Source: Pseudonocardia sp. 73-21
Lineage (GTDB): Bacteria; Actinomycetota; Actinomycetes; Mycobacteriales; Pseudonocardiaceae
Length of the DNA stretch: 58,105 nucleotides
Assembly: GCF_001899645.1 (NCBI RefSeq)
Contig: NZ_MKVV01000070.1
Location: 1 to 58,105 of the forward strand
Direction: 5' to 3'
The position numbers and the translations under genes were made by a program. Of the stretch, positions 10,111 to 17,636 are shown in pieces. A model generated the notes under the pieces. The model did not search any database. It was not told the origin of the DNA and worked only from the letters and a program-made list of their open reading frames with translations. How positions within the stretch are numbered: the first letter of the stretch is position 1; each line of letters starts with the position of its first letter.

Positions 10111-10992
10111 GTGTCCCCGCGTCACGTCCCCCTGCGTCACGTCCCCCTGCGTCACGTCACCGCCATCCGCTACGTCACGCCGCTGCGCGAGGGCGGCTCG
10201 CTGCCCGGGCTGATGGAGGCCGACGACCTCGGCACCTACGTCGTGAAGTTCCGCGGCGCCGGGCAGGGGCCGAAGGTGCTGGTGGCGGAGGTCGTCTGCG
10301 GGGAGCTGGCCCGGGCGCTGGGCCTGCCGGTGCCCGACCTCGTGACGGTCGACCTGGACCCGGCGCTCGGCGCGTCGGAGCCCGACCAGGAGGTCCAGGA
10401 GTTGCTGCGGGCCAGCCCGGGGCTCAACCTCGGCATGGACTTCCTGCCCGGCGCGCTCGATCTCGATCCCGTCGCGTTCCCGGTCGACCCCGGCCTGGCC
10501 GGGCGCGTCCTGTGGTTCGACGCGCTGGTCGGCAACGTCGACCGGTCGTGGCGCAACGTCAACATGCTGTTCTGGCACGGCGGCCCGTACCTCATCGACC
10601 ACGGGGCGACGCTGACGTTCCACCACGCGTGGTCCAGCGCCGACGTGATTCCTCCCGCGGAGGCGCAGAACAGCGCTGCGGGCAACTGGGTGACCAGGCC
10701 CTACGACGCCGCCGACCACGTGCTGCTGGGCTCGTCGCCCGATCTCGACGCCGCCGACGCCGCACTCGCCCCATTGATCACCGCCGATCTGCTGCGCGAC
10801 GTGGTGGCGGCGGTGCCGGACGAGTGGCTGGACGCGGAGCGGGAGGCGTACGTCGCCCCGCTGCTCGCCCGCCGCGACGCCCGGGACGCGTGGCTGCCCG
10901 GCGTCCGGGACGCGGTGGCCCGTCGCGTCGACCACGCCCCCACGCGCACGGCCAACCCGCCGTCGTGGCTGACCGACCGGCGGCCGCGGTGA
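10111..10992 (+). CDS. HipA-like kinase-fold protein
   Basis: 293 aa from GTG 10111. The core has RYVTPLREGGSLPGLMEADD, a Lys in TYVVKFRGAGQGPKVLVAEV, WFDALVGNVDRSWRNVNMLF (catalytic loop with D and N) and PYLIDHGATL (metal-binding Asp). These match the HipA-type kinase fold found in actinobacteria beside DUF3037 proteins. The first residues (RHVPLRHVPLRHV) come from a 15-bp tandem repeat and are unlikely to be ancestral; an internal start near codon 15 is possible. The stop overlaps the next start by GTGA. Whether it is a toxin is not shown. Confidence 0.8.
   Translation: MSPRHVPLRHVPLRHVTAIRYVTPLREGGSLPGLMEADDLGTYVVKFRGAGQGPKVLVAEVVCGELARALGLPVPDLVTVDLDPALGASEPDQEVQELLRASPGLNLGMDFLPGALDLDPVAFPVDPGLAGRVLWFDALVGNVDRSWRNVNMLFWHGGPYLIDHGATLTFHHAWSSADVIPPAEAQNSAAGNWVTRPYDAADHVLLGSSPDLDAADAALAPLITADLLRDVVAAVPDEWLDAEREAYVAPLLARRDARDAWLPGVRDAVARRVDHAPTRTANPPSWLTDRRPR
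10120..10158 (+). repeat. 15-bp tandem repeat at the 5' end of the HipA-like gene
   Basis: Two full units of CGTCACGTCCCCCTG (10120-10134, 10135-10149) and a partial third encode RHVPL repeats. In-frame slippage would vary the N-terminus. Confidence 0.85.
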
Positions 10993-11387
10993 GCGGGACG
11001 CACGCGTTCGAGTACGCCGTGCTGCGGGTCGTGCCGCGGGTGGAGCGCGGGGAGCTGATGAACGCCGGGGTGCTGCTGTACTGCCGGGCGCTCGACTACC
11101 TCGGCGCCCGTGCCCACCTCGACGTCGCCCGGCTCACGGCGCTCGACGCCACGGCCGACGCCGGGGCGATCGCCCGTGCGCTGGACGCGGCCGTCGCGCT
11201 CTGCGGCGAGGCGTCCGCGCAGGCCGCGCGGCACGCGGGGCCCGCGGGGGAGGAGGACCGGGGCCGGCGCTTCCGGCGGCTGACGGCCCCGCGCAGCACC
11301 GTGGTGCAGGCGGGGCCGGTGCACACCGGCCTCACCGCCGACCCCGCCGCCACCCTGGAGCACCTGCTCCGGAGCCTGGTCAGCTGA
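10989..11387 (+). CDS. DUF3037 family protein
   Basis: 132 aa from GTG 10989, overlapping the HipA-like stop by 4 bp. The start FEYAVLRVVPRVERGELMNAGVLLYCR is the DUF3037 signature, and a later segment reads RFRRLTAPRSTVVQAGPVHTGL. The function is unknown. The fixed pairing with a HipA-like kinase in many actinobacteria suggests the two act together, which is inference. Its end overlaps the convergent SRPBCC gene by 8 bp. Confidence 0.85.
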   Translation: MSGTHAFEYAVLRVVPRVERGELMNAGVLLYCRALDYLGARAHLDVARLTALDATADAGAIARALDAAVALCGEASAQAARHAGPAGEEDRGRRFRRLTAPRSTVVQAGPVHTGLTADPAATLEHLLRSLVS

Positions 11388-11865
11388 CGGCCTCCGCCAC
11401 GTTGGCGATCGACCTGCGCATCTGCTCCTCCGACACCCGCGGGTAGAGGGCGAGGGCCTCCTGGTCCTGCACACCGCTCCAGTCGTAGGTGTGCGTGACC
11501 TGCGTGCCCCCGTCGGAGGTGGGCTCGAGCTCCCAGCCGTAGACGTGGCCGGTGGGGTTCAGGTCGCCGATGATGTGCTTCAACGCCCCCACCGGGTGGA
11601 CCGCCGGGGCCCAGGCGATGGCGCGGTCGGCCTCGAACCTCGTGATCTCGCTGCGCATCTGGTAGTCGCCGATGCCGTCCTGGTTCATGTTCATCACGAA
11701 CGCGTCGCCGACCTTGGACACCGGGCTGGGGCCGGAGTCGAGGCCCGTGAGCATGCCGGCGCCGTCGAGTTCGGTGTGGCGGGCCGGGTCGGACAGGAGC
11801 GCGAAGACTGCGGCGGGCGGGGCGGCGACGGTGCCGCTGACCTGGATCTTCTTGTCGTCACTCAT
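11380..11865 (-). CDS. SRPBCC/START-like polyketide-cyclase-type protein
   Basis: 161 aa from ATG 11865. The N-terminus IQVSGTVAAPPAAVFALLSDPARH is typical of SRPBCC helix-grip proteins, which bind hydrophobic ligands; DLNPTGHVYGWELEPTSDGG and VTHTYDWSGV fit the same fold. The ligand is unknown. It stands alone on the minus strand between two plus-strand genes. An upstream start would give 182 aa but lacks fold support. Confidence 0.82.
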   Translation of the reverse strand: MSDDKKIQVSGTVAAPPAAVFALLSDPARHTELDGAGMLTGLDSGPSPVSKVGDAFVMNMNQDGIGDYQMRSEITRFEADRAIAWAPAVHPVGALKHIIGDLNPTGHVYGWELEPTSDGGTQVTHTYDWSGVQDQEALALYPRVSEEQMRRSIANVAEAVS

Positions 11866-11966
11866 GGGTCCTCCGTCAACGTCGTTGTTGTCGGGGGAAG
11901 TCACCCACGTTCGCCGCGCCGCCGTCAACCCTGGCCCCGGGCGCTGCTGCCCCTTTGAATGGGCTC

Positions 11967-12998
11967 ATGACCGACGCCGTTCCCGCCGCTCCCCTGACCG
12001 ACTGGCTGCGCTCCGAGGTGCCGGAGGTGAAGGTCGGCGACGGGCCCGTCGGCGTCGAACGGATCTCGGGCGGGCACTCCAACCTCACCTACCGCATCAC
12101 CGACGACGCCGGCACCTCGTGGGCGCTGCGCCGCCCGCCGACCGGGATGGTGCTGGCCACCGCGCACGACATGAGCCGCGAGTGGCGGTTCATCTCGGCG
12201 CTGGCCCCCACCGGCGTTCCGGTGGCACCGCCCGTCGCCTACTGCGCCGACGACACCGTGATCGGCGCGGAGTTCTACCTCATGGGCTTCGTCGACGGGG
12301 AGGTCCTCGGCGACGCGGAGTCGGGGCACCGGATCGCGGCCGAGGCGCGCTCCGCGGCCGGGCTCGCCACCATCGACGTGCTCGCCGAGCTGCACGCCGT
12401 CGAGCCCGACGAGGTGGGCCTGGGCGATCTGCGCCGGCCGGGCAGCTACCTGGAGCGCCAGCTCAAGGTGTGGCACCGGCAGGTGCACGCGTCCGCGGTG
12501 GAGGACCTCTCGGTCGTCGACGCCGCCCACGAGCGGCTCGTCGCCCGGGCGGCCGGCCTGCCGCCGTCGGAGGTCCGGATCGCGCACGGCGACTACCGCC
12601 CCGGCAACCTCGCCTACGGCCCGGACGGCGGGGTGCGGGCGATCTTCGACTGGGAGCTGGCGACGCTCGGCGACCCGCTCGCCGACCTCGGCTGGCTGCT
12701 CGCGTCGTGGGGGCGCCCGGCCGACACGGCCCCGCCGACGATCGCCGGGCCCAACCAGGCCGGCGGCTACCCGGACGGCGACGCGCTGGTCACCCGCTAC
12801 GCGCAGCGCTCCGGTCGCGACGTCGGCGAGCTGGACTTCTACGTGGCGTTCGCCCGCTGGCGCTCGGCGTGCATCGGGGCCGGGGTGTACAGCCGCTACG
12901 TCGGAGGGGTGATGGGCACGGAGGAGTCCGACGGCGGAGCGGCCCGGCTGCAGTCCCTGCAGGACCAGGCGGCGGCGGCCCTGGCGTCCCTCGGCTGA
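11967..12998 (+). CDS. phosphotransferase-family (APH-like) protein
   Basis: 343 aa from ATG 11967. Kinase-like motifs are GGHSNLTYRITDDAG (nucleotide loop), WALRRPP (Lys replaced by Arg), RIAHGDYRPGNLAYGP (catalytic loop HGDxxxxN) and AIFDWELATLGDPLADLGW (metal-binding D). It resembles the N-terminal domain of ACAD10/11-type proteins that phosphorylate 4-hydroxyacyl-CoA, often named aminoglycoside phosphotransferase. The true substrate is unknown. A strong hairpin follows the gene. Confidence 0.88.
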   Translation: MTDAVPAAPLTDWLRSEVPEVKVGDGPVGVERISGGHSNLTYRITDDAGTSWALRRPPTGMVLATAHDMSREWRFISALAPTGVPVAPPVAYCADDTVIGAEFYLMGFVDGEVLGDAESGHRIAAEARSAAGLATIDVLAELHAVEPDEVGLGDLRRPGSYLERQLKVWHRQVHASAVEDLSVVDAAHERLVARAAGLPPSEVRIAHGDYRPGNLAYGPDGGVRAIFDWELATLGDPLADLGWLLASWGRPADTAPPTIAGPNQAGGYPDGDALVTRYAQRSGRDVGELDFYVAFARWRSACIGAGVYSRYVGGVMGTEESDGGAARLQSLQDQAAAALASLG

Positions 12999-13014
12999 CG
13001 GTCCCCGGAGGCGC

Positions 13015-13072
13015 TGATCACGGGCAGATGGTGGTTGCGGTGGATCCACCGACGACCATCCGCCCGTGATCA
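13015..13072. terminator. bidirectional hairpin between convergent genes
   Basis: A 58-nt nested inverted repeat: outer arms TGATCACGGGC / GCCCGTGATCA (11 bp), middle arms GATGGT / ACCATC, and a central 14-bp palindrome CGGTGGATCCACCG. It lies between the convergent phosphotransferase and cupin genes, the expected place for a shared terminator. No U-tract is evident. Confidence 0.7.
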
Positions 13073-13081
13073 CCGGGTGGG

Positions 13082-13453
13082 TCAGGCGATCCAGGCGGGC
13101 AGCACCGGGTCGGCCCCGTCCGCCGTGGCGCGGGCGCCCGCCGGGGCGGCCACCACCGCCGTGAAGGGCCGCTCACCGGCGTGGACCCGGCGTGGCACCC
13201 CGGCCGGCATGACGACCGTGTCGCCCTCGCCCACCGCGTGCTCGGCGCCGTCGAGCTCGATGCGGGCGGAGCCGGTCAGCACCGTCCAGACCTGCTCGGC
13301 GTCGAAGCGGTGCGGCGGGCCGGAGGCGCCGGGGTCCATCCGGACCTGCCAGACGGCCAGGCCGGTGCCGCCCTGGGTGGGGGAGGCGAGGGTGGTCATC
13401 ACGGCGTTGGGGGTGGCGGTGCGGCGGGCGTCGGCGTGGCGGACGACGGGCAT
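13082..13453 (-). CDS. cupin-domain protein
   Basis: 123 aa from ATG 13453, preceded by AGGAGA. Single-domain cupin: PPHRFDAEQVWTVLTGSARI carries motif 1 (H and E metal ligands) and GDTVVMPAGVPRRVHAGERP carries motif 2. Such small cupins can be dioxygenases, isomerases or sensors. It is divergent from a MarR regulator, and the shared 60-bp promoter region has a palindromic operator, so it is probably the MarR target. Confidence 0.87.
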   Translation of the reverse strand: MPVVRHADARRTATPNAVMTTLASPTQGGTGLAVWQVRMDPGASGPPHRFDAEQVWTVLTGSARIELDGAEHAVGEGDTVVMPAGVPRRVHAGERPFTAVVAAPAGARATADGADPVLPAWIA

Positions 13454-13472
13454 GGGGGCATCTCCTACTATG

Positions 13473-13510
13473 GACAACGTGGTTGTCGAAATAGTGAACC
13501 AGGTTGTCGA
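13473..13510. promoter_or_regulatory. probable MarR operator between divergent cupin and marR genes
   Basis: A perfect palindrome GACAAC-GTG-GTTGTC lies at 13473-13487. A second GTTGTCGA (13503-13510) repeats the right half-site exactly 21 bp downstream, two helical turns away, next to the MarR start. A TTGACA hexamer for the minus-strand cupin promoter lies just beyond. Autoregulation and cupin repression are inferred from position. Confidence 0.6.
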
Positions 13511-13512
13511 TC

Positions 13513-13998
13513 GTGTCAACTGACCCACCGGGTTTCGTGTTGCCGCTGCTGCTCCTGCAGGGCTTCCGCACGCTCGTCGACGGTCTGCACGCCGAGCTCG
13601 CCCGCCAGGGCCATCCCGACGCGCGGCCGGTGCACGGGTTCGTCCTGCAGGCGGTGGGCCCGGACGGCACCACCGCCGTCGAGCTGGGCCGCCGCCTCGG
13701 CGTCACCAAGCAGGCCGCGGCCAAGCACGTCGAGACCCTGGAGCGGCTGGGCTACCTCGAGCGCGCCGCCGACCCCGCCGACGCGCGCCGCAAGCTCGTG
13801 CGCCGCACCGGCCGTGGCACCGACCTGCTGGCCCGTTCCGCGGCGATCTTCGACGACCTGCGCACCGGGTGGGCGGACGCGCTCGGCGCCGACCGGCTGC
13901 GGGCCCTGGAGGACGACCTGGGCGTCGTCACGCGCGGCGGGCCCCTGCGGCTCGACGTCCCCGGGTGGCTCGCCGGTGGGGGAGCAGGTGATCATTGA
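13513..13998 (+). CDS. MarR-family transcriptional regulator
   Basis: 161 aa from GTG 13513. The winged helix includes TTAVELGRRLGVTKQAAAKHVETLERLGYLER and the wing ADPADARRKLVRRTGRG. MarR proteins are dimeric repressors that respond to small phenolic or oxidative ligands. It precedes a flavin reductase gene with only 4 nt between stop and start, and diverges from the cupin gene. The start sits at the edge of a palindromic site, consistent with autorepression. Confidence 0.9.
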   Translation: MSTDPPGFVLPLLLLQGFRTLVDGLHAELARQGHPDARPVHGFVLQAVGPDGTTAVELGRRLGVTKQAAAKHVETLERLGYLERAADPADARRKLVRRTGRGTDLLARSAAIFDDLRTGWADALGADRLRALEDDLGVVTRGGPLRLDVPGWLAGGGAGDH

Positions 13999-14002
13999 AC
14001 GC

Positions 14003-14584
14003 GTGAGCAACCCCCTCCTGCAGATCATCATCGGCAGCACCCGCCCCGGACGGGTCGGCCTCCCCATCGGCCGCTGGATCGAGAAGGCCGCGCTGGACCA
14101 CGGTGGCTTCGACGTCGAACTGGTGGACCTCGCCGAGGTCAACCTGCCGATCTTCGACGAGCCGAAGCACCCCATGCTGCGCCAGTACACCCACGACCAC
14201 ACGAAGGCGTGGAGCGCCACGATCGAGCGCGCGGACGCGTTCGTCATGGTGATGCCCGAGTACAACCACAGCTTCAACGCGGCGCTGAAGAACGCGATCG
14301 ACTACCTGTCGCACGAGTGGCGCCACAAGCCCGTCGGCACCGTCAGCTACGGCGGGGTGGCCGCCGGCATCCGCGCGGTGCAGCAGCTCAAGCCGGTGCT
14401 GTCGGTGCTCTCGATGGTGCCGCTGACGGCCGCCGTGCCGATCCCGTTCGTCGCGAAGATGATCTCCGGCGAGGGCGACGACAAGGTCTTCACCCCCACC
14501 GAGGAGGTGGCGGCGGGCGCCACCGTGATGCTCGACGCCCTGGCGGCGTGGATCCCCGCGAGCAAGCTGCTGCGGGAGGCCTGA
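14003..14584 (+). CDS. NADPH-dependent FMN reductase family protein
   Basis: 193 aa from GTG 14003 (VSNPLLQIIIGSTRPGRVG); a GTG at 13988 overlapping marR would add five residues. The flavodoxin-like fold shows IIIGSTRPGRVGLPIGRW (FMN phosphate loop), MVMPEYNHSFNAALKNAID (the family's PEYN motif) and GTVSYGGVAAGIRAVQQL. It should reduce FMN, quinones or azo/nitro compounds with NAD(P)H in the cytosol. Co-transcription with marR suggests induction by a redox-active or aromatic compound, which is inference. Confidence 0.9.
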   Translation: MSNPLLQIIIGSTRPGRVGLPIGRWIEKAALDHGGFDVELVDLAEVNLPIFDEPKHPMLRQYTHDHTKAWSATIERADAFVMVMPEYNHSFNAALKNAIDYLSHEWRHKPVGTVSYGGVAAGIRAVQQLKPVLSVLSMVPLTAAVPIPFVAKMISGEGDDKVFTPTEEVAAGATVMLDALAAWIPASKLLREA

Positions 14585-14968
14585 TCAGTCGAGCGTGATC
14601 GCGATCCCGACGCTGCCGGCGTCGCCCCGGCGCAGCGAGCTGAGGATGGTGAGCACCCGGCCGAGCAGCTTGTACTTGCGCCGCACGGCGGTGCGCACGC
14701 GGGCGGTGCCGTCGGCGTCGAGAACTCGGGCGTGGGCGGGGACGGCGGGCCCGGTGGGGGTGCCGCGCAGATCGCACACCGCCACCGTCACTGTGCCGTC
14801 GCGCCGGATCCGCTTGACCTTCCCCGAGTCGGCCACCGTCCAGACGCCCAGCCCGTCGGGTACGGCGGCGACCCACACCGCCGTGGGCACCGCCGTCCCG
14901 TCCTTGCGGAACGTGGTGAGGGAGACGAACTGGGCGTCGGCGAGTTGCTCGCCGGTCGAGACGGTCAC
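14585..14968 (-). CDS. PPOX-class F420-dependent/flavin-binding protein
   Basis: 127 aa. It has the split-barrel fold typical of pyridoxamine-5'-phosphate-oxidase-like proteins: FVSLTTFRKDGTAVPTAVWV, GVWTVADSGKVKRIRRDGTV and AVCDLRGTPTGPAV. Actinobacterial relatives bind F420 or FMN and reduce small substrates. Its start overlaps the P450 stop by 4 bp, so the two are co-translated and may share a pathway. It ends one base after the convergent FMN reductase stop. Confidence 0.85.
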   Translation of the reverse strand: MTVSTGEQLADAQFVSLTTFRKDGTAVPTAVWVAAVPDGLGVWTVADSGKVKRIRRDGTVTVAVCDLRGTPTGPAVPAHARVLDADGTARVRTAVRRKYKLLGRVLTILSSLRRGDAGSVGIAITLD

Positions 14969-16281
14969 GCGTCGACGGTAGCGGTCAGCCGCACCGGCAT
15001 CGCGTCGTAGCCCCGCAGCACCCGTGTGGGCCTGCGGTGCGGCGGACCGGCCGGGCTCAGGTCGGGGAAGCGGTCGAACAGCGCGCGCAGCCCGACCTCG
15101 CCCTCCATCTTCGCGAGCCCGGCGCCGAGGCAGTAGTGGATGCCGCTGGAGAACGCGACGTGCTCGCCCGCGCCGGCGCGCGCGACGTCGAAGCGGTCGG
15201 GCTCGGGGAACTTCGCGGGGTCGCGGTTCGCGCCGCCCAGCATGATCACCACGAGGCTCCCGGCGTGCACGGACTCGCCGGCGACCACCGCGTCACGCTG
15301 GCACATGCGACCGGTGCGCTGCACGGGCGAGTCGAAGCGCAGGATCTCGTCCACCGCGTTCGGCCAGAGCGACGGGTCGGCCTGCAGCGCGGCGAGCTGG
15401 TCGGGATGTGCGGTGAGCAGCGCCGCGCCGTTGCCGATGAGGTTGACGGTGGTCTCGAACCCGGCGGCGAGCAGCAGCATCGCGATGCTGGTGAGCTCGT
15501 CCTCGGTGAGCCGGCCGTCCGCGGAGTGGGCGTGCACGAGCGCGGAGAGGATGTTGTCGCCGGGGTGGCGGCGGATCTGCTCGAAGTGCCCCGTCATCCA
15601 GTCCTGCAGCGCCTGGATGTCGCGTTCGGAACGCTGGAAGTCCTTCCACGACAGCCCGGCGTCGAGCGACAGGGCCGCGCCGGCGCCCCACTCGAGGAAC
15701 TGGCGGCGCATCTCCAGGGGCGCGCCCAGCATCTCGGCGATGACGGTGGCGGGCAGCAGGCTGGCGTAGTCGTCGATGAGGTCGGCGTCCGGGCCGGCGG
15801 CGGCGAGGCCGTCGAGCAGCTCGGCGGCGATCTCCTCGGTGCGGGTGCGCAGCCCGGCCACGGCCCTCGCGCTGAACGCACGGGTGACGAGCTTGCGGTA
15901 GCGGGTGTGGTCGGGGGCGTCGGTGGAGAGCATCGACGGCGGCTCCGCCGGGCCGAGCGGGCCGTGGCCCCCGAGCCGGGCGAGGGCGGCGAAGACGCCG
16001 GCGGCGCGCCCGCTCGGACCGCCGACCACGCCGAAGTCGGGGCTGCGCAGGATCGCGGTGGCCATGTCGTGGTGGGCGGTGTTGAGCACGATGCCGTTGC
16101 TCACCAGTCGGCCGCGGTCGCGCAGATCGTCGTAGGCGGGGAAGGGATCGATGTTCATCGCGGGGTCGAGCATCAGCGCCGCGGTGGGCTCGCCGGCCTT
16201 CATGCGCTGCCCGACGGCCCGCTTGACCAGGCCGTGGCGCAGCCCCCACCGGATGCCCCGTCGTACGCCCGTCAACGCCAT
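14965..16281 (-). CDS. cytochrome P450
   Basis: 438 aa from ATG 16281, chosen because GGGAGG lies 6 nt upstream; ATG 16305 is an alternative without a good site. The I-helix motif is AAGFETT, the ExxR motif is EILR (with RFDSPVQRTGR following), and the heme loop FSSGIHYCLGAGLA places the axial Cys near residue 384. It is a soluble bacterial class I monooxygenase needing ferredoxin and reductase partners, which are not adjacent. The substrate is unknown. The downstream PPOX protein overlaps it. Confidence 0.95.
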   Translation of the reverse strand: MALTGVRRGIRWGLRHGLVKRAVGQRMKAGEPTAALMLDPAMNIDPFPAYDDLRDRGRLVSNGIVLNTAHHDMATAILRSPDFGVVGGPSGRAAGVFAALARLGGHGPLGPAEPPSMLSTDAPDHTRYRKLVTRAFSARAVAGLRTRTEEIAAELLDGLAAAGPDADLIDDYASLLPATVIAEMLGAPLEMRRQFLEWGAGAALSLDAGLSWKDFQRSERDIQALQDWMTGHFEQIRRHPGDNILSALVHAHSADGRLTEDELTSIAMLLLAAGFETTVNLIGNGAALLTAHPDQLAALQADPSLWPNAVDEILRFDSPVQRTGRMCQRDAVVAGESVHAGSLVVIMLGGANRDPAKFPEPDRFDVARAGAGEHVAFSSGIHYCLGAGLAKMEGEVGLRALFDRFPDLSPAGPPHRRPTRVLRGYDAMPVRLTATVDA

Positions 16282-16298
16282 GGCCGACCTCCCGCTAC

Positions 16299-16311
16299 TT
16301 ACCATCGGTAA
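16299..16311. promoter_or_regulatory. 13-bp palindromic operator candidate upstream of P450
   Basis: TTACC-ATC-GGTAA is a perfect 5-bp-arm inverted repeat just upstream of the P450 ribosome-binding site, overlapping an upstream in-frame ATG. The form resembles TetR-family operators. No TetR gene is adjacent. Confidence 0.45.
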
Positions 16312-16380
16312 CCTGCCGTCAAGCTACCGCCGTGCGGCCCGGTTCGGCCACTCCCTCCCGCATCGGGTACCACTGGGGCC

Positions 16381-17247
16381 GTGACCTCCCCGCGGCTGCT
16401 CGCCGTCAGTGATCTGCACGTGCGCCACCCGGAGAACCGCGCGGTCGCCGACGGCCTGCGTCCCACCTCCGACGGCGACTGGTTGATCGTCGCCGGTGAC
16501 GTGGCCGAGCAGACCGAGGACGTGGCCGAGGTCCTCGCAGTGCTGCGCCGCCGCTTCGCGCGCGTGATCTGGGTGCCGGGCAACCACGAACTGTGGACGC
16601 GCACCAAGGACCCGGTGTCGCTGCGCGGTGAGTACCGCTACCAGCACCTGGTGGACACGTGCCGGGAGCTGGACGTCCTGACCCCCGAGGACGAGTTCCC
16701 GGTGTGGGAGGGCGCGGGCGGCCCAGTGGTGGTGGCGCCGCTGTTCCTGCTCTACGACTACTCGTTCCTGCCGGTGGGCACGTCGACGTTCGCCGACGGG
16801 CTGGCCGCGGCCTACACGGCGGGGGTGGTCTGCACCGACGAGCACCTGCTGTTCCCGGACCCCCACGAGAGCAGGCAGGCCTGGTGCGCCGCACGGATCG
16901 AGGAGAGCCGCCGCCGGCTCGACGCGATCGACCCGTCGCTGCCGACGGTGCTGGTCAACCACTGGCCGCTGACCCGCACGCCCACGCGCGTGCTGCGCTA
17001 CCCCGAGTTCGCGCTGTGGTGCGGCACGGAGGCCACGGCCGACTGGCACGTCCGCTACCGCGCGACGGCCGTGGTCTACGGCCACCTGCACATCCCGCGC
17101 GTCATCTACGAGGACGGCGTGCGGTTCGTCGAGGCGTCGCTGGGCTACCCGCGGGAGTGGAAGCCCCGCGACGAGAGGTTCGGGACGACGGTCACCGAGA
17201 CGCTCCCGAGGCAGGTCCTTCCAGCGCCCTCCTCGTCGGGGCTCTGA
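16381..17247 (+). CDS. calcineurin-like metallophosphoesterase
   Basis: 288 aa from GTG 16381. The dimetal site is complete: SDLH (D11, H13), AGDV, PGNHE, NHWPLTR and GHLH. Family members hydrolyse phosphomonoesters or diesters, and the substrate cannot be deduced. It diverges from the P450 gene, and its 3' end overlaps a convergent small membrane-protein gene by 56 bp. Confidence 0.92.
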   Translation: MTSPRLLAVSDLHVRHPENRAVADGLRPTSDGDWLIVAGDVAEQTEDVAEVLAVLRRRFARVIWVPGNHELWTRTKDPVSLRGEYRYQHLVDTCRELDVLTPEDEFPVWEGAGGPVVVAPLFLLYDYSFLPVGTSTFADGLAAAYTAGVVCTDEHLLFPDPHESRQAWCAARIEESRRRLDAIDPSLPTVLVNHWPLTRTPTRVLRYPEFALWCGTEATADWHVRYRATAVVYGHLHIPRVIYEDGVRFVEASLGYPREWKPRDERFGTTVTETLPRQVLPAPSSSGL

Positions 17248-17458
17248 CCGCAACGCGTTCGCCGGGCCGGCGCCACCACCGCCACGCGTAGTGGACGAGC
17301 CACACGCCCGGCCCGGTGACCATCAGGATCGCGGTGGCGAGGTAGCCGTGGCTCTCCGCGAACAGCCCCGCCACGATCCAGCCGGCGATCCAGATGACCA
17401 TCAGCACGAGCCGCTGCCGCATCATCCGGCGGTGCACCACGACCACCGGCTCGCGCAT
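17192..17458 (-). CDS. small membrane protein of unknown function
   Basis: 88 aa from ATG 17458; a start a few codons upstream is possible. A basic N-terminus (VVVVHRRMMRQR) is followed by two hydrophobic segments (VLMVIWIAGWIVAGLF and ATAILMVTGPGVWLVHYAW, DUF2530-like in layout) and a basic C-terminus. It lies 40 bp downstream of the bL31-like gene and overlaps the end of the convergent metallophosphoesterase by 56 bp. No function is known. Confidence 0.6.
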   Translation of the reverse strand: MREPVVVVHRRMMRQRLVLMVIWIAGWIVAGLFAESHGYLATAILMVTGPGVWLVHYAWRWWRRPGERVAVRAPTRRALEGPASGASR

Positions 17459-17498
17459 GTCGGTGACGACGACGGGCCGCTGGCGCACCTCGGCGACG

Positions 17499-17636
17499 TT
17501 ACCCCTGCTTGCGGGCGCGATAGCGGCGATCGAACTGCTCCACCTGACCGGCTGCATCCAGGACGCGGGTGTTGCCGGTCCGGAAGGGGTGCGAGAACGC
17601 CGTGACGTCCTCGCGGATGAGGGTTCCGTCCCGCAT
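17499..17636 (-). CDS. short bL31-like (ribosomal protein L31 C-terminal) protein
   Basis: 45 aa: starts MRDGTLIRED, then SHPFRTGNTRVLDAAGQVEQ, then FDRRYRARKQG. The second half matches the C-terminal signature of ribosomal protein bL31 (HPF-x-TG-x4-LD-x2-G-x-V-x2-F-x2-RY). Normal bL31 has about 70-90 residues, so the N-terminal strand and any zinc ribbon are absent. A strong Shine-Dalgarno (GAGGAG, 5 nt before ATG 17636) indicates that the short form is what is translated. It could be a functional short paralogue or a decayed copy; I cannot decide. Confidence 0.7.
   Translation of the reverse strand: MRDGTLIREDVTAFSHPFRTGNTRVLDAAGQVEQFDRRYRARKQG

Noticed and set aside
10111..11387. Classical HipBA toxin-antitoxin
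   Set aside because: No HipB-like HTH partner is present; the partner is DUF3037 and the HipA-like protein is the short actinobacterial form.
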